32,860 nucleotides of DNA from NCBI GenBank assembly GCA_003501565.1, contig DNPC01000813.1, positions 1 through 32,860 of the forward strand, written 5' to 3'. How positions within the stretch are numbered: the first letter of the stretch is position 1; every line of letters begins with the position of its first letter. Under the pieces are notes generated by a model, which saw only the letters and a program-made list of their open reading frames with translations, did no database searches and was not told the origin of the DNA. The position numbers and the translations under genes are program-made. Shown in pieces: positions 16,460-24,336 of this stretch. This stretch comes from Planctomycetaceae bacterium (GTDB taxonomy: Bacteria; Planctomycetota; Planctomycetia; Pirellulales; Pirellulaceae).

Positions 16460-17734
16460 ATGCCGGATTACCAATTCGACCTGGAAGAAGCCCGTAGGCT
16501 TGATTCTGCAGATCCGCTCGGGCCGCTTCGCTCCGACTTTCTGCTACCCGAAACCAGCGGCAAGTCTGACGTTTACTTCGTCGGAAATTCGCTGGGATTG
16601 CAACCGCGCAAGACTTCTGAAGAGCTACAACGGGTGCTCGACCAATGGCAGCACTCGGCCGTCCACGGACACTTCGAAGGCGATCCCGCTTGGCTGGATC
16701 TACCTGAAATGGTGAGCAGCAGAATGGCTCCTTTGGTCGGCGCGAAGCCAGAAGAAGTCGTCGTGATGAACACCCTGACGGTGAACCTGCATTTGATGAT
16801 GGCGACGTTCTACCAGCCCACTGAGACCCGCTTCCGGGTCTTGATGGAAGAACACGCCTTTCCCTCCGATCACCAAGCAGTAGTTTCTCACCTGGCACTA
16901 CGTGGACAACCGGCCGAAGCAATCGTCAGCGTAGCGCCCGAGCCAGGTTCGTCGCTTCTTTCAACTGAGCACATCCTACAAACCATCGAAGAACACCGAG
17001 AATCATTGGCGTTGATTCTACTCCCGGGAGTTCAATACTACACGGGCCAATTGCTCGAGGTTTCGCTCATCACGCAAAAGGCGCAAGAGTATGGAATACC
17101 CATTGGATTTGATTTAGCCCACGCGGTCGGCAACGTACCGTTGCAACTCAATGACTGGGGCGTTGACTTCGCTTGTTGGTGCACGTACAAGTACTTGAAC
17201 TCAGGCCCTGGCTCCCTGGGTGGTTGCTTTATTCACTCGCGTCATGCAACTAGACGGGACTTACCGAGACTGGCCGGATGGTGGGGGCATGAGCGGCAAA
17301 CGCGGTTCGAAATGGAACCCGATTTTGTACCATCCGCCGACGCCCAAGGTTGGCAGTTGAGCAACCCGCCCATACTCGCCATGGTGCCAATCTGTACGTC
17401 GCTAGGGATTTTTGAAGAAGCAGGTGGAATGCAGCCGCTTCGCGCGAAATCGCTGCGGCTAACCGACTACTTCCGGGCCTCCCTGGAACACAAGCTGCAA
17501 GACCGTGTCAGCGTGTTGACGCCAGCTGATCCCGAACAATACGGCTGCCAATTGTCACTTGAGATAGTCACCGAACAACCAGGAAAAACGATTTGTAATC
17601 GGCTCTCACGATCCTCGGTTCACACCGATTGGCGTGAACCCCATGTGATAAGAGCTGCGCCCGTTCCACTTTACAACTCGTTTCAAGACGTCCATCGTTT
17701 CGTCAAAACGCTTGCAGATTGCCTAGGCCAATAG
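16460..17734 (+). CDS. kynU: Kynureninase
   Basis: A 424-residue PLP enzyme that splits kynurenine to anthranilate and alanine (or 3-hydroxykynurenine to 3-hydroxyanthranilate). Family marks: YFVGNSLGLQP near residue 40, HGHFEGDPAW near 69, the PLP-binding FDLAHAVGN (Asp218, His221), and the Schiff-base lysine in CTYKYLNSGPGSLGG (Lys244, with Tyr243), then HSRHATRRDLPRLAGWWGHERQTRF. ATG 16460 gives the usual family length; the frame from 16376 adds 28 residues without similarity. It follows the cyclase gene by 100 bases. No tryptophan dioxygenase or later-pathway gene is in the window, so whether it serves degradation or NAD/anthranilate supply is unclear. Confidence 0.95.
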   Translation: MPDYQFDLEEARRLDSADPLGPLRSDFLLPETSGKSDVYFVGNSLGLQPRKTSEELQRVLDQWQHSAVHGHFEGDPAWLDLPEMVSSRMAPLVGAKPEEVVVMNTLTVNLHLMMATFYQPTETRFRVLMEEHAFPSDHQAVVSHLALRGQPAEAIVSVAPEPGSSLLSTEHILQTIEEHRESLALILLPGVQYYTGQLLEVSLITQKAQEYGIPIGFDLAHAVGNVPLQLNDWGVDFACWCTYKYLNSGPGSLGGCFIHSRHATRRDLPRLAGWWGHERQTRFEMEPDFVPSADAQGWQLSNPPILAMVPICTSLGIFEEAGGMQPLRAKSLRLTDYFRASLEHKLQDRVSVLTPADPEQYGCQLSLEIVTEQPGKTICNRLSRSSVHTDWREPHVIRAAPVPLYNSFQDVHRFVKTLADCLGQ

Positions 17735-17773
17735 GTTTTATCCCACGGGCCGCTGCAATTGTCTTGAAATCAA

Positions 17774-18430
17774 CTACGCAGCAGACTGTTGGGCGATTTG
17801 CGCGACGAGGTAACACATCTCACTGGCGATTTGGTCCCGGCGATGGTCATAGGTGGCTGACTCTTGATCAGTACCATCAGAAATTTTGGGATCAACGAAA
17901 TGCAAAGAAACCCGACCGATGGCTCCCAGGACCACCGGGCATTTTTCATCGGCATCGCTGCAGCACATCATCGCGAAGAAGTTCTGGGATGGATTGGAGG
18001 GATCGTCATACTTCTTCGAATAGAGCTCGATTGGCTGCGTTCGCTCCTCGTATTGCACAAGGTAAACAGGATTCTGTGAAGCTGGCGACTGGGCAACCAC
18101 ACTAAGACCAGCCCGACGTAAGGACCGCACAATTCGCTCATTACAGGCCGTTGCTTCGGTACCACCACTGACACAGCTGACTCCTTCGACTCCGAAGGCT
18201 GTGCAGGCGATCGCAGCCCACAGTTGTGCCAAATGGCTACGTCGGGAGTTGTGAGTACAGATGAAATTTAGAGCGATCTCCCCATGCTCCTGCAGACCAG
18301 CCGCAATTTCACTGGCAGCCGCCGACAACATCTGCTGTCGCTCAGCCGGTATTTCGGCGGCGGCAATCTTGTAAATTGCCGTCTTTGCGGCTAGTCCTGG
18401 CAACCAGGCAAATTCAGAATTGGTGGCCAT
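17774..18430 (-). CDS. Thioredoxin-coupled arsenate reductase / LMW phosphatase-like protein
   Basis: A 218-residue protein with the low-molecular-weight tyrosine phosphatase fold. The P-loop is CTHNSRRS (Cys58 to Arg64, CX5R). Downstream, CCSDADEKCPVV reproduces the redox-cysteine segment of thioredoxin-linked ArsC (CSDADxxCP), here Cys157 and Cys164 with the same seven-residue spacing, and FVDPKISDGT matches the Asp-Pro loop. This points to arsenate reduction with a Cys58-Cys157-Cys164 relay, although annotation as protein tyrosine phosphatase is common for relatives. An extra N-terminal helical stretch of about 50 residues is absent from classical ArsC. ATG 18430 has AGAGG just upstream. 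No ars operon neighbour; it lies 76 bases downstream of a sulfatase. Confidence 0.78.
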   Translation of the reverse strand: MATNSEFAWLPGLAAKTAIYKIAAAEIPAERQQMLSAAASEIAAGLQEHGEIALNFICTHNSRRSHLAQLWAAIACTAFGVEGVSCVSGGTEATACNERIVRSLRRAGLSVVAQSPASQNPVYLVQYEERTQPIELYSKKYDDPSNPSQNFFAMMCCSDADEKCPVVLGAIGRVSLHFVDPKISDGTDQESATYDHRRDQIASEMCYLVAQIAQQSAA

Positions 18431-18506
18431 CGGACCTCTCGATCAGGCATTCATCGACTAGTAATTCGAAACGCACGTCACTCCCGCAAACATAGACTCA
18501 ACCGAG

Positions 18507-20030
18507 TCAATTTGCGGGTTGATCCCAAAGGCGATAAGGATCGTCGAGTCTCTGCATTTCGGCAAGCAGCAGCGATTCCATTTCGGCTAGCTTCTCGGAA
18601 TATTCACTGTGCCCAGCAAGATTGGTCTGCAACGGACCAGGCTTGCAACCTGCGAGAAACTGCACGCTTTCCAACCGATGAGCATCAAGAAATTCATGTG
18701 GATTCTCTCGTAGGTTGAACAACTGCGTCTTTCTGACTGTGCCATCCAGGACGTCGTACTTGATCAACTTCCAATCGCCTTTGCGAATACACCTCATCCC
18801 TGGCTTGGTACCACCGGTGTAGACACCGTAAACAACGTCACGCGATTGCTTCTGCTTCCCTGTCAAAATCGGTTCGAAACTCAGGCCTTCGTTGGTTTCT
18901 GGTGCCGCAATGTCCGCCATATCGCACAGAGTTGCTAATACATCCAGCAAGTAAACATTTCCCCGGGCTCGCGAACCTGCTGCAATGCCTGGGCCTTTGA
19001 CGATCATTGGGACTCGCCAGGTGTGGTCGTACAGATTCTGTTTGCCTTGAAGCCCGTGACGTCCGATCGCCATACCATGATCGGACGTGTAAACGACAAA
19101 GGTGTTGTCTAGTTCGCCCATCGCGTCGAGTTTGTCGAGCACCCGGCCGATCTGGATGTCAATGTTCTCACTACAGGCAAACTGCCGACCAATTTCATTC
19201 CGAATCGTCGCTTCGTCCCGCCGATCCCACACACCGCTGACCTGTTCTTCATCGCGCAATCCAGGATGACCGTGATGAAAAGGGTGAGCGGGTAGGTAGT
19301 TGATTGGCAACGCTGGCTGCTTGGCATTGAGCGCTGGTGGATTGTCTTTCTCGGTATGGTTCGTGGCACCGTACTTCGCCAGCAGCTCAGGTGTTCCGTC
19401 GCGGGTATCATGCGGGTGAGAGAATCCAAAATAAATCAGGAATGGATCTTCGTCGCTTGAGGCCTCGCGCTCTGCAAGGTAGTCCAAGACCTGTTCTGCG
19501 TGCCAAGCCGAACCGGTCTCAGCGGTTCCGCCACGTTTTGACGCATCGCGAACGACAGTAAACTGCTTGTTGGCTGCGGCGTAGCTATTACCTTTTTTGC
19601 AAGTCCGCATCGTGTCGTAGCCCGCCCGATTGAAGACAGCCGCAAGCGTATTTCGTTCAAGTCCGGCAGGAACGAGATTGCCGTTGTCCATGTGCGGATT
19701 TCGCTTTCGTCCCGCTTTGTTCGGAATGTGCCAGACGGTTCGGCCGCTCATGACCATGTGCCGCGAGGCGGTGCAAACAGCCCCCGACCACGCTCCCATC
19801 TGATAAGCATTCTCAATCACCATTCCCTCGCGGGCGATTCTTTCGATGTTAGGTGCATCGAGCTGAGATTCTGGGGCGTAAGGCTTTAAATCAAATGGCG
19901 ATTGGTCATCGACGATGATGAACAAGATATTGGGACGCCCGGTGGTCACTGGCGTGGCAGCCGACAAGGGCTCAAAAAGCAAAACGCACGCCGCGATCGC
20001 AAAGCTGAGTAGTCGTTGAGGTCGTTTCAT
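18507..20030 (-). CDS. Sulfatase, heparan/choline-sulfatase-like, exported
   Basis: A 507-residue type I sulfatase with a signal peptide ending near LSAATP. Calcium aspartates in FIIVDDQSPFD (Asp41, Asp42); formylglycine cysteine Cys86 in AVCTASRHMVMSGR, a CxAxR variant accepted by the anaerobic and FGE-type modification systems; VVYTSDHGMAIGRHGLQGK and YDHTWRVPMIV carry the other active-site residues. The YDHT-RVP segment resembles the N-sulfoglucosamine/choline sulfatase branch, but the substrate is an inference. ATG 20030 has GGAG five bases upstream. It differs clearly from the first sulfatase (12461-13945), so the two are not a recent duplication. Confidence 0.92.
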   Translation of the reverse strand: MKRPQRLLSFAIAACVLLFEPLSAATPVTTGRPNILFIIVDDQSPFDLKPYAPESQLDAPNIERIAREGMVIENAYQMGAWSGAVCTASRHMVMSGRTVWHIPNKAGRKRNPHMDNGNLVPAGLERNTLAAVFNRAGYDTMRTCKKGNSYAAANKQFTVVRDASKRGGTAETGSAWHAEQVLDYLAEREASSDEDPFLIYFGFSHPHDTRDGTPELLAKYGATNHTEKDNPPALNAKQPALPINYLPAHPFHHGHPGLRDEEQVSGVWDRRDEATIRNEIGRQFACSENIDIQIGRVLDKLDAMGELDNTFVVYTSDHGMAIGRHGLQGKQNLYDHTWRVPMIVKGPGIAAGSRARGNVYLLDVLATLCDMADIAAPETNEGLSFEPILTGKQKQSRDVVYGVYTGGTKPGMRCIRKGDWKLIKYDVLDGTVRKTQLFNLRENPHEFLDAHRLESVQFLAGCKPGPLQTNLAGHSEYSEKLAEMESLLLAEMQRLDDPYRLWDQPAN

Positions 20031-20123
20031 AGGTACTCCAGCCGCTCATTAGTGAAGAATTTGAGGGCTCGGATTGTACCGCGCAGCGAACTGTACCTGT
20101 CACCCGGGACCAGGTCCGGAGGA

Positions 20124-21047
20124 CTACTTTTTGCGACTTACCAACCAAACGCCGAAGATCGCTACGAGCATCCCAGCGATGTGTCGCCAAGACGTCGCCT
20201 CACCGAGAATGGCAATAGCCAACGCCATCGTAAAGACCGGTCCCACTGCGCCAATCACGGTTGTTGGTGTCGCCCCAATGCGTGCGATTGCCTCATTGAT
20301 CATGAAACTTGGGATGACCGTGCACACAAAAGCCAGTACTAGTGCGTAGCCGTACACCGATGTTGGGAAAGCCAATAGTCCTTGATCACTTCCAAACACT
20401 AGAAAATGAGTCGCCACGAAAACGGTAGAACCCATCATAGCGACACTCGTGAAAGCGGGACTGCCCAGTGACTGAATGAGTGGTTTTGCCAACACGACGT
20501 AGACCGAATAACTCACCGCCGAACCAAGGACTAGAACAACACCAAGGTCCGTATTGCTGCCTGATTGCAGGTTGAGCTCCGAGGAATACATCAACACGAC
20601 TCCGGCGTAACACAACGCAATTGCCAACACTACGTTTATCGTCAAGCGTTCGCGAAGGAATAACGAAGCGAGTACCGCAACGATGGCGGGGTAGGTAAAC
20701 AGCGTTAGGCGTTCAAGCTGCGCTGAGATATGTTCCAAACCACTTAGATCTAAAAAAGATGCCAGGTAGTACCCGAGAAAGCCAAGACCGGCGGCTTTTA
20801 GTAAATCACCACGCCTAAATGTCTCACCTGGCGTGGCGCTGCGGACTCGGGCAAGAACGATAGCATAGAACGGAAGCGAAAATGCCATGCGCAGCGTAAG
20901 CAGACTGAGTGGATCAGCGCCCTCGGCAAACGCCAACTTAATGAAGATTGACTTTAGTGCGAATAAGAAGGTCCCTGCAATCGCAAGGCCGACCCCTGTG
21001 TGCCAAGAAAGCTGGGGAGGTTCGGGAGCTGCTGTATCGCCGAGCAA
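20124..21047 (-). CDS. EamA/DMT-family permease
   Basis: A 307-residue inner-membrane protein of the drug/metabolite transporter superfamily with two EamA repeats and about ten membrane helices. Diagnostic segments: ALKSIFIKLAFAEG early in repeat one, ERLTLFTYPAIVAVLASLFLRERLT at its end, and the equivalent TVIGAVGPVFTMALAIAILGEATSW at the end of repeat two. Members export small metabolites such as amino acids or purines; substrate unknown. The only start in frame after a close upstream TAG is TTG 21047, with a poor ribosome site, so expression may be low or the start misread. It follows the M20 dipeptidase by 255 bases on the same strand. Confidence 0.87.
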   Translation of the reverse strand: MLGDTAAPEPPQLSWHTGVGLAIAGTFLFALKSIFIKLAFAEGADPLSLLTLRMAFSLPFYAIVLARVRSATPGETFRRGDLLKAAGLGFLGYYLASFLDLSGLEHISAQLERLTLFTYPAIVAVLASLFLRERLTINVVLAIALCYAGVVLMYSSELNLQSGSNTDLGVVLVLGSAVSYSVYVVLAKPLIQSLGSPAFTSVAMMGSTVFVATHFLVFGSDQGLLAFPTSVYGYALVLAFVCTVIPSFMINEAIARIGATPTTVIGAVGPVFTMALAIAILGEATSWRHIAGMLVAIFGVWLVSRKK

Positions 21048-21302
21048 TTTACAACCGATCTAGTGCGGCACGGCAGACACGATGGATTCACGGCCAGTGG
21101 CTTGTGCACAAGCGAAAAATCTGGAAAGACGAAACGTCTCGCGGGCGTTTCAACACAAGCTAGACGCGCACCGGCATAATTGGTTCGGAGAGATACATCC
21201 CTCAGAAGAACTGCGAGTGTTCTTGTGTCAGCTGTTCATACCCTGGGTGTAGCTCGGGCTCAGATGAGTTGGATCGGCGTGAGGAATCTACCGCCACTTA
21301 GC

Positions 21303-22679
21303 TCAACTTGCCAAGTGCTGCCACAGGTGTGCCGAAGCCCGAATGCCACGATAAAAGTCGGCAATATTGAACTTCTCGTTTGGACTATGCATTCCATCGT
21401 CTTCCAGCCCCCAGCCAAGTAAGAGGCAATCGGCACCTAACAGATCAACCATGTCGGCAACGATAGGTATCGAGCCTCCTTCGCGAATCAATACCGGTGG
21501 ATTGCCAAACGCTGTTTCGACCGCTTTGCTAGCCGCCGAGACGAACGGACTGTTGGGATCCACAACTACGCCGGGGCCACCATGCAAATCCACTAGTTCG
21601 CTTCGAATACCGGTAGGCGTGTTGTTGGCGACGAACTTCTCAACCAACACCTTTATTTCTGCAGGCGTTTGGTTCGGCACCAGCCGGAAACTAAACTTCG
21701 CAGCAGCGTGTGCGGGAACAATCGTCTTGCTTCCCTCTCCTTGATAACCACTCCACAGCCCATGGACATCGTACGTTGGCCGCGCCCATCGACGTTCGAG
21801 CGTCGAATATCCGGATTCACCGGTCAGGCCTTCGACACCTAAACCATCCATAAACTGCTGTTCATTGAAATCCAGTTTGGCCCACGCGTCACGCTCGACT
21901 TGTTCAAGCGGTTTCACCGAATCATAGAACCCAGGAATCTGGATTATCCCATCATCATCGATGATGCTTGCCAAGAATTTTGATAACGCGTTGGCAGGAT
22001 TGTTCACCGCTCCACCGAAACTGCCCGAGTGCAAATCCTGCTTGGGGCCATGGAAGTGGATTTCAAAGTAAGCGATCCCACGTAAACCATACGTTATCGC
22101 CGGCTGGCCCTTGGAATACTGACCAGAGTCGCTGATAACGATAACGTCACAAGCCAGTTTTTCTTTCGCCTCTGGCTTCTTGAGATAGGCATCGAGTTGT
22201 TCGCTACCCATTTCCTCTTCGCCTTCGATCATGAATTTGACCTGCAGCGGTAGCTCTCCAATTTGCTTGGCCCAAGCGGACACGCTTTCAACGTGCGTCA
22301 GCATCTGGCCTTTGTCGTCAGTTGCACCCCGCGCGTACAGGTTGCCGTTCCGCTCGGTCGGTTCAAACGGCGGTGTTTCCCAAAGCTCGAGGGGATCCGG
22401 CGGCTGGACGTCGTAGTGCCCATAGACGAGCGCAACCGGCTTGCCCGGAACAGGAGCCGATTGTGCGTAAACGAGCGGCGGCCCGTCGGTTTCAATCATC
22501 TCGACCTCTAATCCGGCAGCCTTCAGAGCGGACGCCACACTGTCAGCGGCGCGCGTCATATCGCCTGCGTAAGCTGGGTCGGCGCTGACGCTTGGGATGC
22601 GAAGTAGCGATTTCAGTGTCTCTAAGCTCTGTGCCTGAGTTTCCTGAAGGTAACGATCAATTGCTTGCAAATCACTCAT
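21303..22679 (-). CDS. M20 family dipeptidase
   Basis: A 458-residue metallopeptidase of the M20 (carnosinase/CPG2-like) dipeptidase group, cytosolic by lack of a signal. Metal-site motifs in order: YGHYDVQPPDPLELW (His and bridging Asp region), ARGATDDKGQ, EGEEEMGS (catalytic Glu and metal Glu), VISDSGQY and, in the lid domain, GPKQDLHSGSFGG; the last metal His is in the closing DGMHSPNEKF. Length is standard. The start ATG 22679 has no clear ribosome site. The 176-bp divergent spacer toward clpS holds a strong hairpin. Likely role: final hydrolysis of dipeptides taken up or released by proteolysis. Confidence 0.9.
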   Translation of the reverse strand: MSDLQAIDRYLQETQAQSLETLKSLLRIPSVSADPAYAGDMTRAADSVASALKAAGLEVEMIETDGPPLVYAQSAPVPGKPVALVYGHYDVQPPDPLELWETPPFEPTERNGNLYARGATDDKGQMLTHVESVSAWAKQIGELPLQVKFMIEGEEEMGSEQLDAYLKKPEAKEKLACDVIVISDSGQYSKGQPAITYGLRGIAYFEIHFHGPKQDLHSGSFGGAVNNPANALSKFLASIIDDDGIIQIPGFYDSVKPLEQVERDAWAKLDFNEQQFMDGLGVEGLTGESGYSTLERRWARPTYDVHGLWSGYQGEGSKTIVPAHAAAKFSFRLVPNQTPAEIKVLVEKFVANNTPTGIRSELVDLHGGPGVVVDPNSPFVSAASKAVETAFGNPPVLIREGGSIPIVADMVDLLGADCLLLGWGLEDDGMHSPNEKFNIADFYRGIRASAHLWQHLAS

Positions 22680-22716
22680 GATGGCGAATTATGCGGTCTT
22701 TTCAACGTCGAGTTAC

Positions 22717-22746
22717 TTGTAACGGCACCCCGGTGTGGGGTTACAA
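22717..22746. promoter_or_regulatory. Stem-loop / alternative-pairing element upstream of clpS
   Basis: TTGTAA (22717-22722) pairs with TTACAA (22741-22746), enclosing CCCC (22728-22731) paired with GGGG (22737-22740), with a five-base bulge and a GGTGT loop. The GTAAC within the left arm also matches a GTTAC at 22712-22716, so one segment is complementary to two partners. It could be an operator or a leader structure; it lies about 110 bases before the clpS start. Confidence 0.35.
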
Positions 22747-22855
22747 TAAATAGCGTTGTACCAATATACGCGTTTCTGCCGATTCGCGGATGAGGCAAAC
22801 AGGAACAGCCATTCCTTCCCTTAGCTCAGTAGATGACATCGCGGGAGCATCCAGA

Positions 22856-23203
22856 ATGATCAAGTCAGCAGGTGCCGTGGCAGATCCGATCACGGAAGAT
22901 GAAGTAGATCCCCGTCAGAAGTCCAAACCGAAGAAACAACCGCGTTACAACGTCGTGCTTTGGGATGACCCCAACCATACATTTGACTACGTTATTCGCA
23001 TGATGCAGGAGCTCTTTCGGCACGAACTCGGTCAGGCCCGGAAGATGGCTGACGAAGTTGACACTGCCGGGCGTGTCATCTGCCTAACAACCACGCTCGA
23101 GCATGCAGAACTCAAACGCGATCAGATCCGAGCATACGGCCGCGACCCGATGGCGTCACATTCGAAGGGCAGTATGTTCGCTACCGTTGAACCGGTCGCA
23201 TAG
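22856..23203 (+). CDS. clpS: ATP-dependent Clp protease adaptor ClpS, divergent
   Basis: A 115-residue adaptor that hands substrates, classically N-end-rule proteins, to ClpA/ClpC-ClpP. The N-terminal 30 residues are charged and flexible, the usual delivery tail. The core starts YNVVLWDDPNHTFDYVI and has FRHELGQARKMADEVDTAGRVIC. Compared from memory with E. coli ClpS, the N-degron pocket is altered: Asp in place of Asn34 (as in actinobacteria), Phe for Met40, and Asp69 where His66 normally holds the alpha-amino group. The start is ATG 22856 with GGGAG eight bases upstream; the longer frame from 22790 is not needed. It is divergent from the dipeptidase and convergent with holA, 43 bases away. 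Confidence 0.9.
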   Translation: MIKSAGAVADPITEDEVDPRQKSKPKKQPRYNVVLWDDPNHTFDYVIRMMQELFRHELGQARKMADEVDTAGRVICLTTTLEHAELKRDQIRAYGRDPMASHSKGSMFATVEPVA

Positions 23204-23246
23204 TAGCGAGCAGCCTACCTCAAACGCCACGCTGCGTAAGCCAGCA

Positions 23247-24308
23247 CTAAACCAACTTCAAACACAGTGCCTCGACCGCAAAGACGGCTCGCGATGGCGA
23301 GGAATGGCTACCTTTGGTTTGGAGATCTAGCTGAAGCAACCAAGGCTGCAGCTTGCTGGCCCGACGCAATCCCATGCGTCGGAGGCGTTTCTCCGCCTTC
23401 TGGATGTCGCCTCCCCAAAAACCACTCTTTCCGATTGCTGACGCAGCACTCATGCTGCGTCCGGTACGTTTGGATTGCAGGATCAAATTTGCTGCGGTCG
23501 CATACCGCCGGAGACTCCAAGAGACTTGGGGCACCACTGCCGCCGGGGGTTCGCCCGCGGAAAATACTTGGTTTAGCTGCTGCAGAGCATCCGCGATTCG
23601 TCCATCAGCGATCGCGTCCGCAATATCCCACATGGTGCGTGTCCGCCACGATCCAACATGTTTGGAAATCGCTTCATCCGAGATCTTGCCACTATCTTCA
23701 GCATACAAAGCAAGTTTGGCGAGTTCTTGGTGAATGAGTCCGCAGTCGATTCCCACCGCATCGACGATTGTTGTGGCTTGGCTGGCCGTCAGCTTTAGCC
23801 CGTGTTCACGCTCGGCCCACGCACGCAGCCAACGCTTAAGTTCACCAATACTAGGCGTTTTCGAACGCGGAGATGACGTTGGCACCGCACAGGTGAGCAA
23901 GCATCCCTTGCTATTGATCGCCTTGTAAAGCTTGGTGTTACTGGCCAGAGTTTGAATCTGCAGAATCAACAAGCTGCCAGGTGCGGCAGTGCTAGACCAC
24001 TTCTCAATCGCATCGCGACTTGATTTGATTAAACCATCTGCAGCCTTGACGACCACAACGCGCATCGCATCTGCTTCGAACAATGACAGTGTGGCTAGTT
24101 CGTCGTGAACGTCGATCCACTTACACTCCTCGCCGTCAAAGAACTTCACATCGTCGGTTTCAAAACCGGCAAGTTGCAGAAGTGTGTTGACGGTTTCTCT
24201 CCGCAAGAAGCCGTCACTGCCAACGGCACCAATGACCGCCGGCAGCGAAGCGGCATTGGCTGCGGGGAGTTTGCGATCAAGCAAAAGATCGAAGCAGTGA
24301 GTCGGCAT
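23247..24308 (-). CDS. holA: DNA polymerase III, delta subunit
   Basis: A 354-residue clamp-loader delta subunit, which opens the sliding clamp at replication forks. The pattern is typical: LPAVIGAVGSDGFLRRETVNTLL at the N-terminus (the family usually has a short nucleotide-like fold without Walker ATPase), the WIDVHDELATLSLFEADAMRVVVVKAAD strand-helix, and the C-terminal collar with TLASNTKLYKAI, IDCGLIHQELAKLALY, RTMWDIADAIADGR and SWSLRRYATAA. ATG 24308 gives the standard length; the long open frame to 24575 covers the end of the preceding gene. It begins 28 bases after the PQQ beta-propeller gene, so it is probably co-transcribed. Confidence 0.88.
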   Translation of the reverse strand: MPTHCFDLLLDRKLPAANAASLPAVIGAVGSDGFLRRETVNTLLQLAGFETDDVKFFDGEECKWIDVHDELATLSLFEADAMRVVVVKAADGLIKSSRDAIEKWSSTAAPGSLLILQIQTLASNTKLYKAINSKGCLLTCAVPTSSPRSKTPSIGELKRWLRAWAEREHGLKLTASQATTIVDAVGIDCGLIHQELAKLALYAEDSGKISDEAISKHVGSWRTRTMWDIADAIADGRIADALQQLNQVFSAGEPPAAVVPQVSWSLRRYATAANLILQSKRTGRSMSAASAIGKSGFWGGDIQKAEKRLRRMGLRRASKLQPWLLQLDLQTKGSHSSPSRAVFAVEALCLKLV

Positions 24309-24336
24309 CAATTCGCGTTCCGTGGCGCTGGAGCTT

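Noticed and set aside
12461..20030. The two sulfatases as a recent duplication
   Set aside because: They differ in the formylglycine motif, C-terminal motifs and length, and lie on opposite strands; they are distinct subfamilies.
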